Shown piece after piece: positions 40,345-50,300 of a DNA stretch of 51,828 nucleotides (its first letter is position 1; every line of letters starts with the position of its first letter). Below the pieces are notes generated by a model, which saw nothing but the letters and a program-made list of their open reading frames with translations, did not search any database and was not told the DNA's origin. Source of the DNA: an uncultured Chryseobacterium sp. Lineage in GTDB: Bacteria; Bacteroidota; Bacteroidia; Flavobacteriales; Weeksellaceae. The position numbers were made by a program, and so were the translations under genes. The stretch lies in contig NZ_CAJYMO010000082.1 of the NCBI RefSeq assembly GCF_913776365.1, positions 1-51,828 of the forward strand. The letters are read 5' to 3'.

Positions 40345-42045
40345 ATGAAGAAATTCCTGTCTGCATCGCTTTTCCTCCTGCTTTTTACCGGCTCCCCACT
40401 TTCGGCTCAGTATCAGCCGGATCATCTGTCGAAAAAAGAAATCAGGAAAGCACAGCAATGGGTAGATAAAACTTACGACAGTCTTTCCCAGGAAGAAAAA
40501 CTAGGCCAGCTTTTCATTGTTGCCCTGTATACCAACAAGGGGGAAAATGAGATCAGCAATGTCAGGAACATGGTCCGGAATGATAAAATAGGAGGATTGA
40601 TCCTGATGCAGGACGATGCGGCCAGGGAAATTGCTTTGGTCAATGAATTCCAGCAGAAATCCAAAATTCCCCTGATGATCGGAATGGATGCCGAATGGGG
40701 TGTATTCCAGAGAATTCCGGCAGCCCATAAATTTCCATGGGCCATTACCCTGGGAGCCATCCAGGATAAAAACCTGATTGAAAAGATGGCAGCCAAAATC
40801 GCTGAAGACTGCCGCAGGATGGGCATCAACTGGGATTTTGCCCCGGTGGTGGATGTCAATACCAATCCCGGCAACCCCATTATCGGCAACCGGAGCTTCG
40901 GATCGGAAGTGAATAATGTGGTCAGTTCTGCCCTGCCTTATGCGAACGGACTTCAGCACAACAACATCCTTGCTGCCATCAAACACTTTCCGGGACATGG
41001 TGACACCGATACCGATTCCCATCTGGATTTACCGGTAGTTTCCCATACCCGGGAACGCCTGAATGCTGTTGAGATCGCTCCTTTCAAAGCTCTGATGGAT
41101 AAAGGCATAGGCGGCGTGATGGTAGCCCATCTCTATGTTCCGGCGCTGGAGCCTGCAAAAGGGGTTCCTGCCTCCATTTCCAAGAATATCATTACCGGTC
41201 TGCTCAAAGAAAAATTAGGATACAAAGGGCTTATCATTACCGATGCCCTGAACATGGGAGCTGTTGCCAACAAGTACAGGCCGGGCGAACTGGATGCCAT
41301 GGCATTTGAAGCAGGGAATGACATCATGCTGTTTTCACAGGGTGTGGCTGCCGGGAAAAAACTGATCCAGCAGGCCATTGATCAGGGAAAAATCCCCCAG
41401 TCCAGGCTGGAGGAAAGCGTAAAGAAAATCCTTCTGACGAAATATTTCCTGGGACTGGACCGCTATGAACCGAGAACTCCGGATCATATCAATGCAGACC
41501 TCAACAATGATTCCCACAAAATACTGGTGAGAAACTTATATTCCAATGCCCTGACTTTATTGAAAGATGAACAGAAACTACTACCCCTGACCGGAAAGCC
41601 AGTGTATTACGTCCCATTGGAAGAAGCTCCTTATCAGGCTTTTGCTGACCGGATGGGTGCGAACATAATGATAAAAAGAAAGGAGGAGATCCGGACAATT
41701 CCCGCTAATTCAACGGTTATTGCAGGCCTTCATAAAGATAATTCCACGGCTTACAAGCCTTATAAAATCTCTGAGGCCTCCAAAAAAATACTGACCGAAC
41801 TTGCCGGTAACAACAAGGTAATCCTGGATGTCTTCGGAAGTCCTTACGCCCTGAAGGATATTGACCTTTCGAAAGTTTCCACCGTGCTGGTCTCCTATGA
41901 AAACAATGACGATTCCATGACGGCCACTGCAGATGCATTCTTAGGAAAGACAAAAATCCACGGAAGGCTTCCGGTATTGGTCAATGAAAGTCTGAAACCG
42001 GGAATGGGGCTTGATCTGGAAGCAAGCAATCAAACACATCAATAG
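40345..42045 (+). CDS. GH3 beta-N-acetylhexosaminidase (NagZ-like), exported
   Basis: A 566-residue glycoside hydrolase starting at ATG 40345 with signal peptide MKKFLSASLFLLLFTGSPLS; the frame upstream lies in the divergent promoter region. The GH3 N-terminal barrel carries the NagZ signature KHFPGHGDTDTDSHLDLP near residues 213-230, which provides the catalytic His on the loop, and ITDALNMGAV near 298 with the nucleophile Asp. A C-terminal alpha/beta domain follows. Expected activity is removal of GlcNAc from peptidoglycan fragments, with export placing it in the periplasm. Confidence 0.9.
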   Translation: MKKFLSASLFLLLFTGSPLSAQYQPDHLSKKEIRKAQQWVDKTYDSLSQEEKLGQLFIVALYTNKGENEISNVRNMVRNDKIGGLILMQDDAAREIALVNEFQQKSKIPLMIGMDAEWGVFQRIPAAHKFPWAITLGAIQDKNLIEKMAAKIAEDCRRMGINWDFAPVVDVNTNPGNPIIGNRSFGSEVNNVVSSALPYANGLQHNNILAAIKHFPGHGDTDTDSHLDLPVVSHTRERLNAVEIAPFKALMDKGIGGVMVAHLYVPALEPAKGVPASISKNIITGLLKEKLGYKGLIITDALNMGAVANKYRPGELDAMAFEAGNDIMLFSQGVAAGKKLIQQAIDQGKIPQSRLEESVKKILLTKYFLGLDRYEPRTPDHINADLNNDSHKILVRNLYSNALTLLKDEQKLLPLTGKPVYYVPLEEAPYQAFADRMGANIMIKRKEEIRTIPANSTVIAGLHKDNSTAYKPYKISEASKKILTELAGNNKVILDVFGSPYALKDIDLSKVSTVLVSYENNDDSMTATADAFLGKTKIHGRLPVLVNESLKPGMGLDLEASNQTHQ

Positions 42046-42120
42046 GTATAGAAAATCGTGATCAGGATTTCCTGAGAATATGAAATCATTCAATCCTGTA
42101 ATATTAACTCTAAAAAACAG

Positions 42121-42136
42121 AAACGGGTTTCCGTTT
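42121..42136 (+). terminator. Possible weak terminator after the GH3 gene
   Basis: A short hairpin, AAACGG-GTTT-CCGTTT followed by TATTTATC, 11 bp before the bshA start. It could equally be a leader structure of bshA. Confidence 0.35.
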
Positions 42137-42146
42137 TATTTATCAT

Positions 42147-43295
42147 ATGAAAATAGGCATCCTTTGCTATCCTACCTATGGCGGAAGCGGAATTGTAGCA
42201 ACAGAATTAGGCATGTCCCTTGCCAACAAGGGCTATGAAGTTCACTTTATCAGCTCTGCACTCCCTGCAAGGCTGGATATCACCAACCCTAATATTTTCT
42301 TTCACCGGGTGAATGTGCAGACTTATCCGCTGTTTCAGTATCAGCCCTATGATATTGCCTTAAGCTCAATGATTTACCGGGTGGTCAACCTGTATAAACT
42401 GGATTTACTCCACGCCCATTATGCCATTCCGTATGCCTATGCAGCTTTTACGGCAAAACAGATGCTGAAAGAAGACAATAATGACATTCCTTTGGTCACT
42501 ACGCTCCATGGAACCGATATCACGCTGGTAGGCCAGCATCCGAGCTATAAACATGCCGTAGAATTTTCCATCAACCAGTCGGATGCCATTACTTCCGTGT
42601 CGGAAAGCCTCAAAAGGGATACCCTTCAGTTTTTCAAAATCAAAAAGGAAATTCAGGTCATCACCAATTTTATCGACAACGGTGAATTTGACGAGCGCAG
42701 CGACTGTCAGCGCACCCAGTTTGCCAATCCCGATGAAAAAATCCTGATCCATGTCTCTAACCTGCGCCCTGTAAAACGGGTAGATGAAGTGCTTCAGATC
42801 TTCAAAAACGTCCAGAAAAAAGTACAGTCAAAACTCATCATCATAGGGGAAGGCCCGGATATGGAAAAAGTTAATCAGTTCCTGGAAGAAAATCCGGACC
42901 TGATTTCCAAGATCCGTTTATTGGGTAAAGTGAACGATCTCTACAAAATCCTTCAGCTTTCGGATGTTTTTCTGCTTCCTTCGGAACAGGAGAGCTTCGG
43001 ACTGGCAGCTTTGGAGGCTATGGCCGCCCGTACACCGGTGATCAGCTCCAATGCAGGAGGAATTCCTGAAGTGAATATCCAGGGCGAAACAGGATTTCTT
43101 GCAGAAATCGGGAATGTGGAAGCCATGAGCAATTATACCATCAAGCTTCTCAGCAATGATGAACTGCTGGCCCAGATGAAAGATAATGCCAAAGAACAGG
43201 CTATTAAATTCGATCTTAAAAATGTACTTCCGGTATACGAGGAAATGTACCGGACGACCATAGAGCAATTCAAAGCAGAGCCGAGCAGGATATAA
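42147..43295 (+). CDS. bshA: BshA, N-acetyl-alpha-D-glucosaminyl L-malate synthase
   Basis: A 382-residue GT4 glycosyltransferase that joins GlcNAc from UDP-GlcNAc to L-malate, the first step of bacillithiol synthesis. Diagnostic features are the opening GILCYPTYGGSGIVATELG, then AHYAIPYAYAAF near residue 92, TTLHGTDITLVGQHPSYK near 116-133, NLRPVKRVDEVLQIF near 206 and the sugar-nucleotide Glu motif PSEQESFGLAALEAMA near 278-293. BshB and BshC are not in the window. Confidence 0.93.
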   Translation: MKIGILCYPTYGGSGIVATELGMSLANKGYEVHFISSALPARLDITNPNIFFHRVNVQTYPLFQYQPYDIALSSMIYRVVNLYKLDLLHAHYAIPYAYAAFTAKQMLKEDNNDIPLVTTLHGTDITLVGQHPSYKHAVEFSINQSDAITSVSESLKRDTLQFFKIKKEIQVITNFIDNGEFDERSDCQRTQFANPDEKILIHVSNLRPVKRVDEVLQIFKNVQKKVQSKLIIIGEGPDMEKVNQFLEENPDLISKIRLLGKVNDLYKILQLSDVFLLPSEQESFGLAALEAMAARTPVISSNAGGIPEVNIQGETGFLAEIGNVEAMSNYTIKLLSNDELLAQMKDNAKEQAIKFDLKNVLPVYEEMYRTTIEQFKAEPSRI

Positions 43296-43311
43296 TGCTA
43301 TAAGAGAATAG

Positions 43312-43343
43312 AAATCAGGGTTTTTCCAACTCTGATTTTTTTT
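43312..43343 (+). terminator. Rho-independent terminator of bshA
   Basis: AAATCAGGGTT pairs with AACTCTGATTT (11 bp including one G-U) around TTTCC, followed by a run of T. It lies 16 bp past the bshA stop codon. Confidence 0.85.
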
Positions 43344-43434
43344 GTCATCTGCGGAAAATTCACCGGAGATTTTCCTGAAGAAGCCAGCCTGATTTTAAAT
43401 AAATCATTAAATTAGTCATACAAAAACACATGGT

Positions 43435-44700
43435 ATGACAGAGAAATTATTACAGTACCTCTGGAATTTCAAAATATTCAGCAGGTTTGACTTCAGAGAT
43501 ACGGAAGGGAATCCGATAGAAATCCTTTATTCAGGAGTATGGAATACCAATGCAGGACCTGATTTCCTGGATGCCAGAATAAGGACAGGAAATATAATCC
43601 TGGCAGGGCCTGTTGAACTTCACATCAGATCCTCCGACTGGATTTTCCATAACCATTCCAGGGATCCCAATTATAAAAACATCATCCTTCATGTTGTCTT
43701 CCAGCACGACATCGAGATTGATGAGCTTATAGCCAGCCGTGTCCCGACCCTGGAGCTGAAGGATTACATCAACGGAAACATCCTGCGTACGTATGAAAAG
43801 CTGGCAGCAGGAGAAAGATTTATTCCCTGCGAAGCTGTTTTCGATGCAGCAAAAGTTCCCGTTTGTTTTCATGAGGGAAATATCCTGAAAAAGCTGGAGC
43901 AAAAGGCAGTGGAATTTGAAACCAGCCTGAACGAGCATAAAAACAATTTCGAAGCCGTTCTTTTCCACAGCCTGGCCTATTCTTTCGGGCTCACCGTGAA
44001 TGCTGCCGTTTTCAGGCAGATTGCCGAAAGTATCGATTTCAGCATAATCAATAAGATCCGGCAGCACCGTGTTCAGCTGGAAGCCCTGTTGTTCGGGATT
44101 TCAGGCTGGCTGGAAGATCCGCAGGATGAACAGATGCACATCTGGAAAAGGGAGTTTGATTTTTTAAAGGTCAAATTCAGTATCCCGGGAATAGCGGTTC
44201 GTCCGAAATTCTCCCGGCTCAGGCCTCCGAACTTTCCTACGGTCCGGCTTTCCCAGCTGGCCTGCCTTTACCATCAGCACCAGAATTTATTCTCAAAGAT
44301 TATCCGTATCAGGAATCCCGAGGAAATGTCAGACCTGTTTAACAAAGTAAAAGCATCAGAATACTGGGATGACCGTTTTAACTTCGGAAAGATTTCAAAA
44401 ATCAGGTATCCGAAAACGGTGAGCCCGGAATTTACGGAACTGGTTATCCTGAATACCGTACTCCCGCTGAAATATACCTACCAACGTTACCGTCATGAGG
44501 AAGCACCGGATGAAATCCTGCAACTTTACCGGTCTTTGGCACCGGAAAAAAATATAATAGTCGATGAGTGGAAAAAGCTGGGCCTCCGGGCAGAAACCGC
44601 ACTGGAAAGCCAAAGCCTGATTTTCCATTATAAAAACGCATGTGAAGAAAAAAATTGCTTAAATTGCAGTATCGGATATAACCTTTTAAAAGAATCTTGA
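43435..44700 (+). CDS. DUF2851 protein
   Basis: A 421-residue protein of the DUF2851 family, widespread in Bacteroidota and of unknown function. Typical are the N terminus LLQYLWNFKIFSRFDFRDTE, then VWNTNAGPDFLDARIRTGN near residue 38, GPVELHIRSSDWIFHNH near 60 and HVVFQHD near 86. The region with conserved Glu, His and Asp suggests a nuclease-like or metal-binding active site, but that is an inference. A C-terminal Cys pair (CEEKNCLNCSIG) may bind metal. It is followed after 1 bp by the PspC gene. Confidence 0.85.
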   Translation: MTEKLLQYLWNFKIFSRFDFRDTEGNPIEILYSGVWNTNAGPDFLDARIRTGNIILAGPVELHIRSSDWIFHNHSRDPNYKNIILHVVFQHDIEIDELIASRVPTLELKDYINGNILRTYEKLAAGERFIPCEAVFDAAKVPVCFHEGNILKKLEQKAVEFETSLNEHKNNFEAVLFHSLAYSFGLTVNAAVFRQIAESIDFSIINKIRQHRVQLEALLFGISGWLEDPQDEQMHIWKREFDFLKVKFSIPGIAVRPKFSRLRPPNFPTVRLSQLACLYHQHQNLFSKIIRIRNPEEMSDLFNKVKASEYWDDRFNFGKISKIRYPKTVSPEFTELVILNTVLPLKYTYQRYRHEEAPDEILQLYRSLAPEKNIIVDEWKKLGLRAETALESQSLIFHYKNACEEKNCLNCSIGYNLLKES

Positions 44701-44701
44701 G

Positions 44702-44923
44702 ATGCTTGACAATATGCGCCATAAAATGGAAAGAGAATGGTTCGGCGTTCTGACGAGAACAGGTGCCAAACTGGGGATTCCCGTATCCAAACTCAGGGTA
44801 TTTTTCATTTATTCCACTTTTGCAACGGCAGGTTTTTTCTTTTTAATCTATCTGGGGCTGGCTTTTACCCTTTGGGTGAAAGATATTTTTATCACCAGAA
44901 GACCCAGCGTATTTGATTTATAA
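44702..44923 (+). CDS. PspC-family small membrane protein
   Basis: A 73-residue protein. An amphipathic N-terminal part (REWFGVLTRTGAKLGIPVSKLRV) precedes one membrane helix (FFIYSTFATAGFFFLIYLGLAF) and a short basic tail. This resembles the short PspC-domain proteins found beside DUF2851 in Flavobacteriia, although these lack a demonstrated regulatory role. It begins 1 bp after the DUF2851 stop codon and ends 3 bp before the GNAT gene, so all three are one operon. M5 is an alternative start. Confidence 0.8.
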   Translation: MLDNMRHKMEREWFGVLTRTGAKLGIPVSKLRVFFIYSTFATAGFFFLIYLGLAFTLWVKDIFITRRPSVFDL

Positions 44924-44926
44924 ACT

Positions 44927-45439
44927 ATGGAATTTTTACAGATTATCTCACCTGAAGACTATAGGGTTCAGGAAATTTACGACTCATACTGCACCACTTT
45001 TCAGGAAGATGAGAGAAGGGACTGGGACAAGCTGGTAACCCTCTTCACAAATCCGAAAGTAAAGATGCTCTCTGTACTGCACGACACAAAAAATATAGGG
45101 TATCTTATCATCTGGGAACTGAGCCGGTTTCACTTTATTGAACATTTTGAAGTATTCCCTGAATTCCGGAGCCGGAACCTCGGATCCCTTATTACAGAAA
45201 GCCTGGCAGAATCTTATCCCCGCCTGATCCTTGAAATCGAGCCGGAGCACCTTGGAGAGGATGCCAAAAGACGGTATTTCTTTTATCAGAAAAACGGCTT
45301 CCGCCTGATTGATGAGATGTATGTACAGCCGAGCTACGGAAAAGATAAAAAGCCGCTGAACCTATGGTTGCTGGCCAATCATACGCCTGAAAACCTGCAG
45401 GCTGTAAAAGAAGAAATTTATGATATCGTGTATCACTGA
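44927..45439 (+). CDS. GNAT-family N-acetyltransferase
   Basis: A 170-residue acetyltransferase. The fold is supported by the strand and beta-bulge IEHFEVFPEFRSRNLGSLI (residues 65-83), where the R-S-R-N-L-G-S loop replaces the usual acetyl-CoA-binding Q/RxxGxG/A, and by FFYQKNGFRLIDEMYVQPSY near 111-130. The acceptor substrate is unknown. It is the last gene of the DUF2851-pspC-GNAT operon. Confidence 0.88.
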   Translation: MEFLQIISPEDYRVQEIYDSYCTTFQEDERRDWDKLVTLFTNPKVKMLSVLHDTKNIGYLIIWELSRFHFIEHFEVFPEFRSRNLGSLITESLAESYPRLILEIEPEHLGEDAKRRYFFYQKNGFRLIDEMYVQPSYGKDKKPLNLWLLANHTPENLQAVKEEIYDIVYH

Positions 45440-45443
45440 TTCC

Positions 45444-45473
45444 ATCCGGAGCCCCAGGCCTCCGGATTTTTAT
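45444..45473 (+). terminator. Terminator after the GNAT gene
   Basis: Stem ATCCGGAG / CTCCGGAT with an 8-nt loop, followed by TTTTATT. It lies 5 bp past the stop codon. Confidence 0.8.
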
Positions 45474-45580
45474 TGCCCCTGATTCCACCGGTAAGGATTT
45501 GTTAAAATCAGCTATTCCAACAGGTGGTATGCCTGCTCAGCTTTATGTTTTTTTCCCATGTATCAGCTCCCACATCACTA

Positions 45581-46372
45581 TCAGTCTTTGTCATACAGAT
45601 TAAGGGACTTTTCATCCTGCTTCACCCTTCCGGCAAATACCGGAATCTGTTCATCGATTCTCATCAGTGCCGCTGACAGATTCTTTGTCCGGATATAAGC
45701 CCGGATGCGGGAGTTGACGGCAAACGAAAATTCAATGAACTCTGAAATCCTTTGCTGAGGAATCCCCTGTTTACTGAAATACTCATCCTCTACCCTGTTG
45801 CGGATCCAGGCAATATCCTGCTGCAGATCATCATACCGGTACTTGCGTTTCTGGCGTCTTGCTTTTCCGCTGATCAGGTCATACAGTCCCTGCACATCCA
45901 CTTGGCCGACAAGTATGGGAAGCAGAACCTGCTTTACTTCTGCAGGTCTTTCCCGCATTTTCCCAACCGGCTGAGGAAGCCCGACGGCATCCTGAACCAT
46001 CTTCCCCCGGTCTGCTTTCGCCACTGCCCGGGAATCCTTCCCCAGGTCACCGGTAAATGCGGGAACCCTGACTTCTTCAATTTCCCGTGCAGCCCTTACC
46101 AAACGAATATGCAGACGGGCTTCCGTATCTGCCGAAGCTTTTATGGCAGCCCGCTCATAACCAGCCCTTACAAAACGGATCTCGTCACCGGTTGAGGCTT
46201 CAACGGAAAAAGTTCCGTCCATGGCTGTGGAAGTCTTATGGTCTGCTGAGATATTGATCACCGTAACAGCCGGAAGACTGACGCCGTCTTCATCCGTTAT
46301 GGTGCCTTTTACCGTCTGGGAGCAGAAGGTGCTGAAGCTTAATATAAAAAACAGTCCTGTTAAAGATTTCAT
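45581..46372 (-). CDS. Exported protein with carboxypeptidase-like regulatory domain (paralog 2)
   Basis: A 263-residue protein from ATG 46372, which begins the signal peptide MKSLTGLFFILSFSTFCSQ. Residues 20-95 form a CarboxypepD_reg-like (SusC N-terminal-type) beta sandwich: VKGTITDEDGVSLPAVTVIN, then DGTFSVEASTGDEIRFVRAGYE. No plug or barrel follows; the remaining 165 residues are mostly helical and basic, with no named domain. It is a paralog of the gene 25 bp upstream (46398-47144), with which it is presumably cotranscribed. Function unknown. Confidence 0.8.
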   Translation of the reverse strand: MKSLTGLFFILSFSTFCSQTVKGTITDEDGVSLPAVTVINISADHKTSTAMDGTFSVEASTGDEIRFVRAGYERAAIKASADTEARLHIRLVRAAREIEEVRVPAFTGDLGKDSRAVAKADRGKMVQDAVGLPQPVGKMRERPAEVKQVLLPILVGQVDVQGLYDLISGKARRQKRKYRYDDLQQDIAWIRNRVEDEYFSKQGIPQQRISEFIEFSFAVNSRIRAYIRTKNLSAALMRIDEQIPVFAGRVKQDEKSLNLYDKD

Positions 46373-46397
46373 AGGCAATACCGATTTCAGCATCCGC

Positions 46398-47144
46398 TTA
46401 TCGTTGGGTCTGAGGTGCTCTGTAAGAAGAAACCCTGTTTAAAACCGCTCTTTGGAACCTTACCAGATCCGCATCGCTGCAGAAGCCGTATTTCAGGATC
46501 TTTCCTCTTTCAAATCCTCCGGCCAGGACATAAGAAATAAAATGGGGAATGGCTGCTTTTTCTATTTTAAGATCGGTGAAATATTGTTCTCCCAGGGCAT
46601 AGGCGAGATATTGGGTCAGGTCTATGTCATCCCACTTGTTCTTCGCTTTACCAATGGCAAATCCCTGTCCTTTAGGCTGGACAAATTCTCCCGGTCTTGC
46701 AGCCAAAACTCTGGGATCAGATTTCTGTGACATATAAAGGGCAAGATCAGACTTGAGCTTCTGTACTTTCCGCGGCGCATTCAGGTTCCGGGTATCTGTT
46801 CTGAGATCGCCGGTGATTTCTTTTTTAATTTCCACTTCGGCAATCAGTGCAGGAGTCCTTACCAGGGTAATGTTTATGGGAGAACTGATATTTTCCTGTG
46901 TAATTTTCCGGTTGGACCGGTCGTATCCGGATTTTACAAACCGCAGTTCATCGCCTGCCCTTCCGGAAATCATGAAATGGCCGTCGCGGTTCGTCATCAC
47001 CCGTTCGTCCGTCCTGATGTTGATCACGGTGACTTCAGGAAGTTCACTGTTCTCTTCGGAAACGGTTTTCCCGAAAATATAGTCCTGAGCCTGGCTCCGG
47101 ATGAAAAAGGTGATCAATAAAATAAAGAGTAGTTTAAGTTTCAC
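46398..47144 (-). CDS. Exported protein with carboxypeptidase-like regulatory domain (paralog 1)
   Basis: A 248-residue protein. The start is taken at a GTG (47144), because the signal peptide (KLKLLFILLITFFIRSQAQ) begins there and a TAGTTTTG box lies 18 bp upstream; the frame runs further upstream only through that promoter. The CarboxypepD_reg-like domain covers residues 20-95 (IFGKTVSEENSELPEVTVIN, DGHFMISGRAGDELRFVKSG). A helical domain ending in YRAPQTQR follows. It shares its plan with the downstream paralog, including the GD-E-RFV-AGY/SGY motif, but the C-terminal parts have diverged strongly. Confidence 0.8.
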   Translation of the reverse strand: MKLKLLFILLITFFIRSQAQDYIFGKTVSEENSELPEVTVINIRTDERVMTNRDGHFMISGRAGDELRFVKSGYDRSNRKITQENISSPINITLVRTPALIAEVEIKKEITGDLRTDTRNLNAPRKVQKLKSDLALYMSQKSDPRVLAARPGEFVQPKGQGFAIGKAKNKWDDIDLTQYLAYALGEQYFTDLKIEKAAIPHFISYVLAGGFERGKILKYGFCSDADLVRFQRAVLNRVSSYRAPQTQR

Positions 47145-47162
47145 TGGCTGTTTTTTACAGAA

Positions 47163-47170
47163 CAAAACTA
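47163..47170 (-). promoter_or_regulatory. Predicted -7 box for the paired regulatory-domain genes
   Basis: TAGTTTTG on the minus strand, an exact TAnnTTTG match, 18 bp upstream of the GTG at 47144. No clear TTG partner. Confidence 0.45.
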
Positions 47171-47325
47171 AAACTATTTTAAGATGCAGAAATAAGTTTA
47201 ACCACACTTAACGCGTTTTAGGATTTATTTGGGATTTCCGGTCCGTAAACTGTTAAATCCGGGCATCAAATTGTTAAAAGTTTACCTCAAAAATAACTAA
47301 CTTGCATTCACAATCCTATCGCGAT

Positions 47326-50300
47326 ATGCAAAATTCTTACACGGTGATCAATGCTTCGGCCGGCTCGGGAAAGACGTATGCCCTGGTACAGCGCCTCCTG
47401 ATGATCTGCCTCCGGTATCCCAACCAGCAGCACGCCATCCGGAATATCCTGGCTCTGACATTTACCAACAAAGCCGCCAACGAAATGAAAGAAAGAATCC
47501 TTTCCTGGCTGGGAAACTTTTCTGCCGATACGTATGCCGGTAACGGGGATTTAAAAAATATCCAGAGCGCATTTGAGGAAGAAGGCATAAAGATTACGAT
47601 CGACGATCTTCACCAGCGTGCCAAAAAGATGCTGGATTACGTCCTGCATAATTATTCTACGCTGAATATCGGTACCATTGACCGCTTTAACTCGCGGCTG
47701 GTAAGGAGCTTTTCGCATGAACTGGGGCTGGCCAAGAATTTCAACCTTGAAATCGAAGCGGAGCCTTTCCTGATCGAGGCTGTTGATAAGATGCTGGACC
47801 AGATCGGTGAAAACAAAGCTATTTCCGATTCGTTTATGGATTATGTAGATTACAGCCTCGAAAACAACGAACGGATCAACCTGAACAAAAGCCTGTATGA
47901 CTCGGCGAAAGAATTCGTAAAGGATATCCATTACGAACACCTGAAGAGCAACAAAGATTTCGATACGGCGAATTATGAAAATATAAAGAACACGCTTCGC
48001 AAAGAAATCGTGCTGAATAAAAAACAGGCAGTGGCACTGGCTTCCCAATCTATTGAACTCTTCAGGTCCAGGAATATTGAAGTAGAGGATTTTGCCCAGG
48101 GCAAAAACGGCATCGGCGGATTCTTCATCAAAGTCCTGGAATTTTATCAGCAGAAAAGATCCGGATTTCCTTTTCCGACTACCGCAGAGGAATCGGTTGT
48201 CAACAATTACCGGAAAGGAGCCTCCGCAAAATCAAAAAGCAAAGAGCCGGAAATCTTCGGCCTTCTGGAACAGCTGCTTGAAAACCGGATGAAGCTGATC
48301 CTGTTGTATATCGAAACCCAGAAAAAAGAAAAAATACTGTCTGCCCTGCTTCCGCTGAAAGTGAACAAAGATATTCAGGACGAACTTAAAAAAATAGAAC
48401 AGGAAAATGACCTGGTACTGCTTTCGAAGTTCAACATCCTTATCAATGAAAACCTTCGGAATGAGCCTTCTGCTTTTATTTATGAAAAGGTAGGCTCTCA
48501 GTTCCAGCATTATTTCTTTGATGAATTCCAGGATACCTCAGAACTTCAGTGGCAGAATTTCCTGCCGTTGAGAGACCATTCCGTATCTACCGAAAATACC
48601 TCTTTTACGCTGGTAGGGGATCCTAAACAAAGTATTTACCGTTTCCGGGGCGGGGAGAGCAAGCTGATGCTGGATATCATCAATAAAAAAGAAATCTCAC
48701 CCAGACAGGCAGAATTGTTTGTATTGAAGGACAATTGGCGGAGTGCAAAAAACATCGTCCGGTTCAACAATGACCTGTACCGTTTCCATTCCGATATCCT
48801 GGAAGAGGAGCATAAGAATATTTTCGGGGCGGATGCAGAACAGAACCCGAAATCGTCCAAGGAAGGAAGGGTAAAAGTGAATCTTATCGAAAACCTGACC
48901 AATGAGGATTTCTATACCGATACTTCAGAACGGATGCGGAAAGATATACAGGAAGTGCTGGACAACGGCTTTTCATTTTCCGATATCACCATTCTTTGCC
49001 GGGGCAATTTCGATATTTTCAGCTATTCCCAGAAGCTGGGAAATCTCAAGGTACGGTATAAAGGGGAAGAAACCAATATCAAGACCATTTCAGACAAAGG
49101 ATTGACCCTGGAACTGTCCAACACCCTGAAAGCCGTCATCGAATTTCTGAGATGGGAAACCAATCCTAAAAACAAGCCGGACCTGATTATGATGATGTAT
49201 TACCTGAATAAGCTGGGGAGGATACGGATGGAAGATTTCACCCTGGAAATGAAGGAAATCCTGGATATAGAATCCCATGAACAGACGCTGGCATTCATTC
49301 AGAATACATACGGGATTACCTTGAGGCAGGACAACTTCCCCAGGTTCAACCTCTATAATTTTGTGGAATATTACATCAATGAATTTTCCGTAGAAAACAA
49401 AGAAACCGATTTCCTGCTGAACTTCATGGAAATGCTGTTCAATTTTACCCAGAATGCCGGGGCCAGTACCAAGGAGTTCCTGAAATACTGGGATGAGGAA
49501 GCTTCTGCCTATACAATCCAGGCTTCCGAGAATATTGATGCGGTACAGATCATGACGATCCATAAAGCCAAGGGACTTGAATTCCCGGTAGTTTTCATTC
49601 CGATGATGAACAAAAACCGGGATGCCGAATTTACCAATTGGTTTGAAACCAGTCAGGATACCGCTTTAAAATCCGTAAACATCAACCAGTTCAGCAAAAA
49701 CCTGGAGGTCTATGATGAGGAAATCCAGCAATTCAATAAGCAGAATGCCTATAAAAATTTTGTAGACCGGCTCTGTCTTCAGTATGTAGCCACCACCCGC
49801 CCGATAGAACAGCTCTTTTTTTATATTCAGAAAGCCAATAAAACCTCCAATAACCTGGAACTGCTGGACTTCCTGCAGTCTAAAAATCCGGAAAACCTGG
49901 ACGAATACGATCTGTATGCAACCCATCCTGAGATGTTGAGGAAGTATTCAAAGAACAAAACATCATCTTATAAGACAAAAGATATCCGGATCCTGAAAAA
50001 TATTGATGAAAAAAGCACTTCCATCAGAATTGCAACACCTTCCAAAAACTATCAGGTCCGGAATGAAAAAGTGCGGATCGGGCTTTTCGTTCATGAGCTC
50101 CTTTCGCAGATCAATACGGCAAAAGATGTTCATAAAGTAGTGGAATGTTACGTGCTGGAAGGCCATATCAGCATAGAGGAAAGCAGGAAGATTGAACAGG
50201 ACCTCCAGGACATCATTGCTGCACATTCGGAATTTTTTGACGGTAAATGGGAAGTCATCAATGAAAGGGATATTATGCTTTCTGAAAATGGGGAAAGCAG

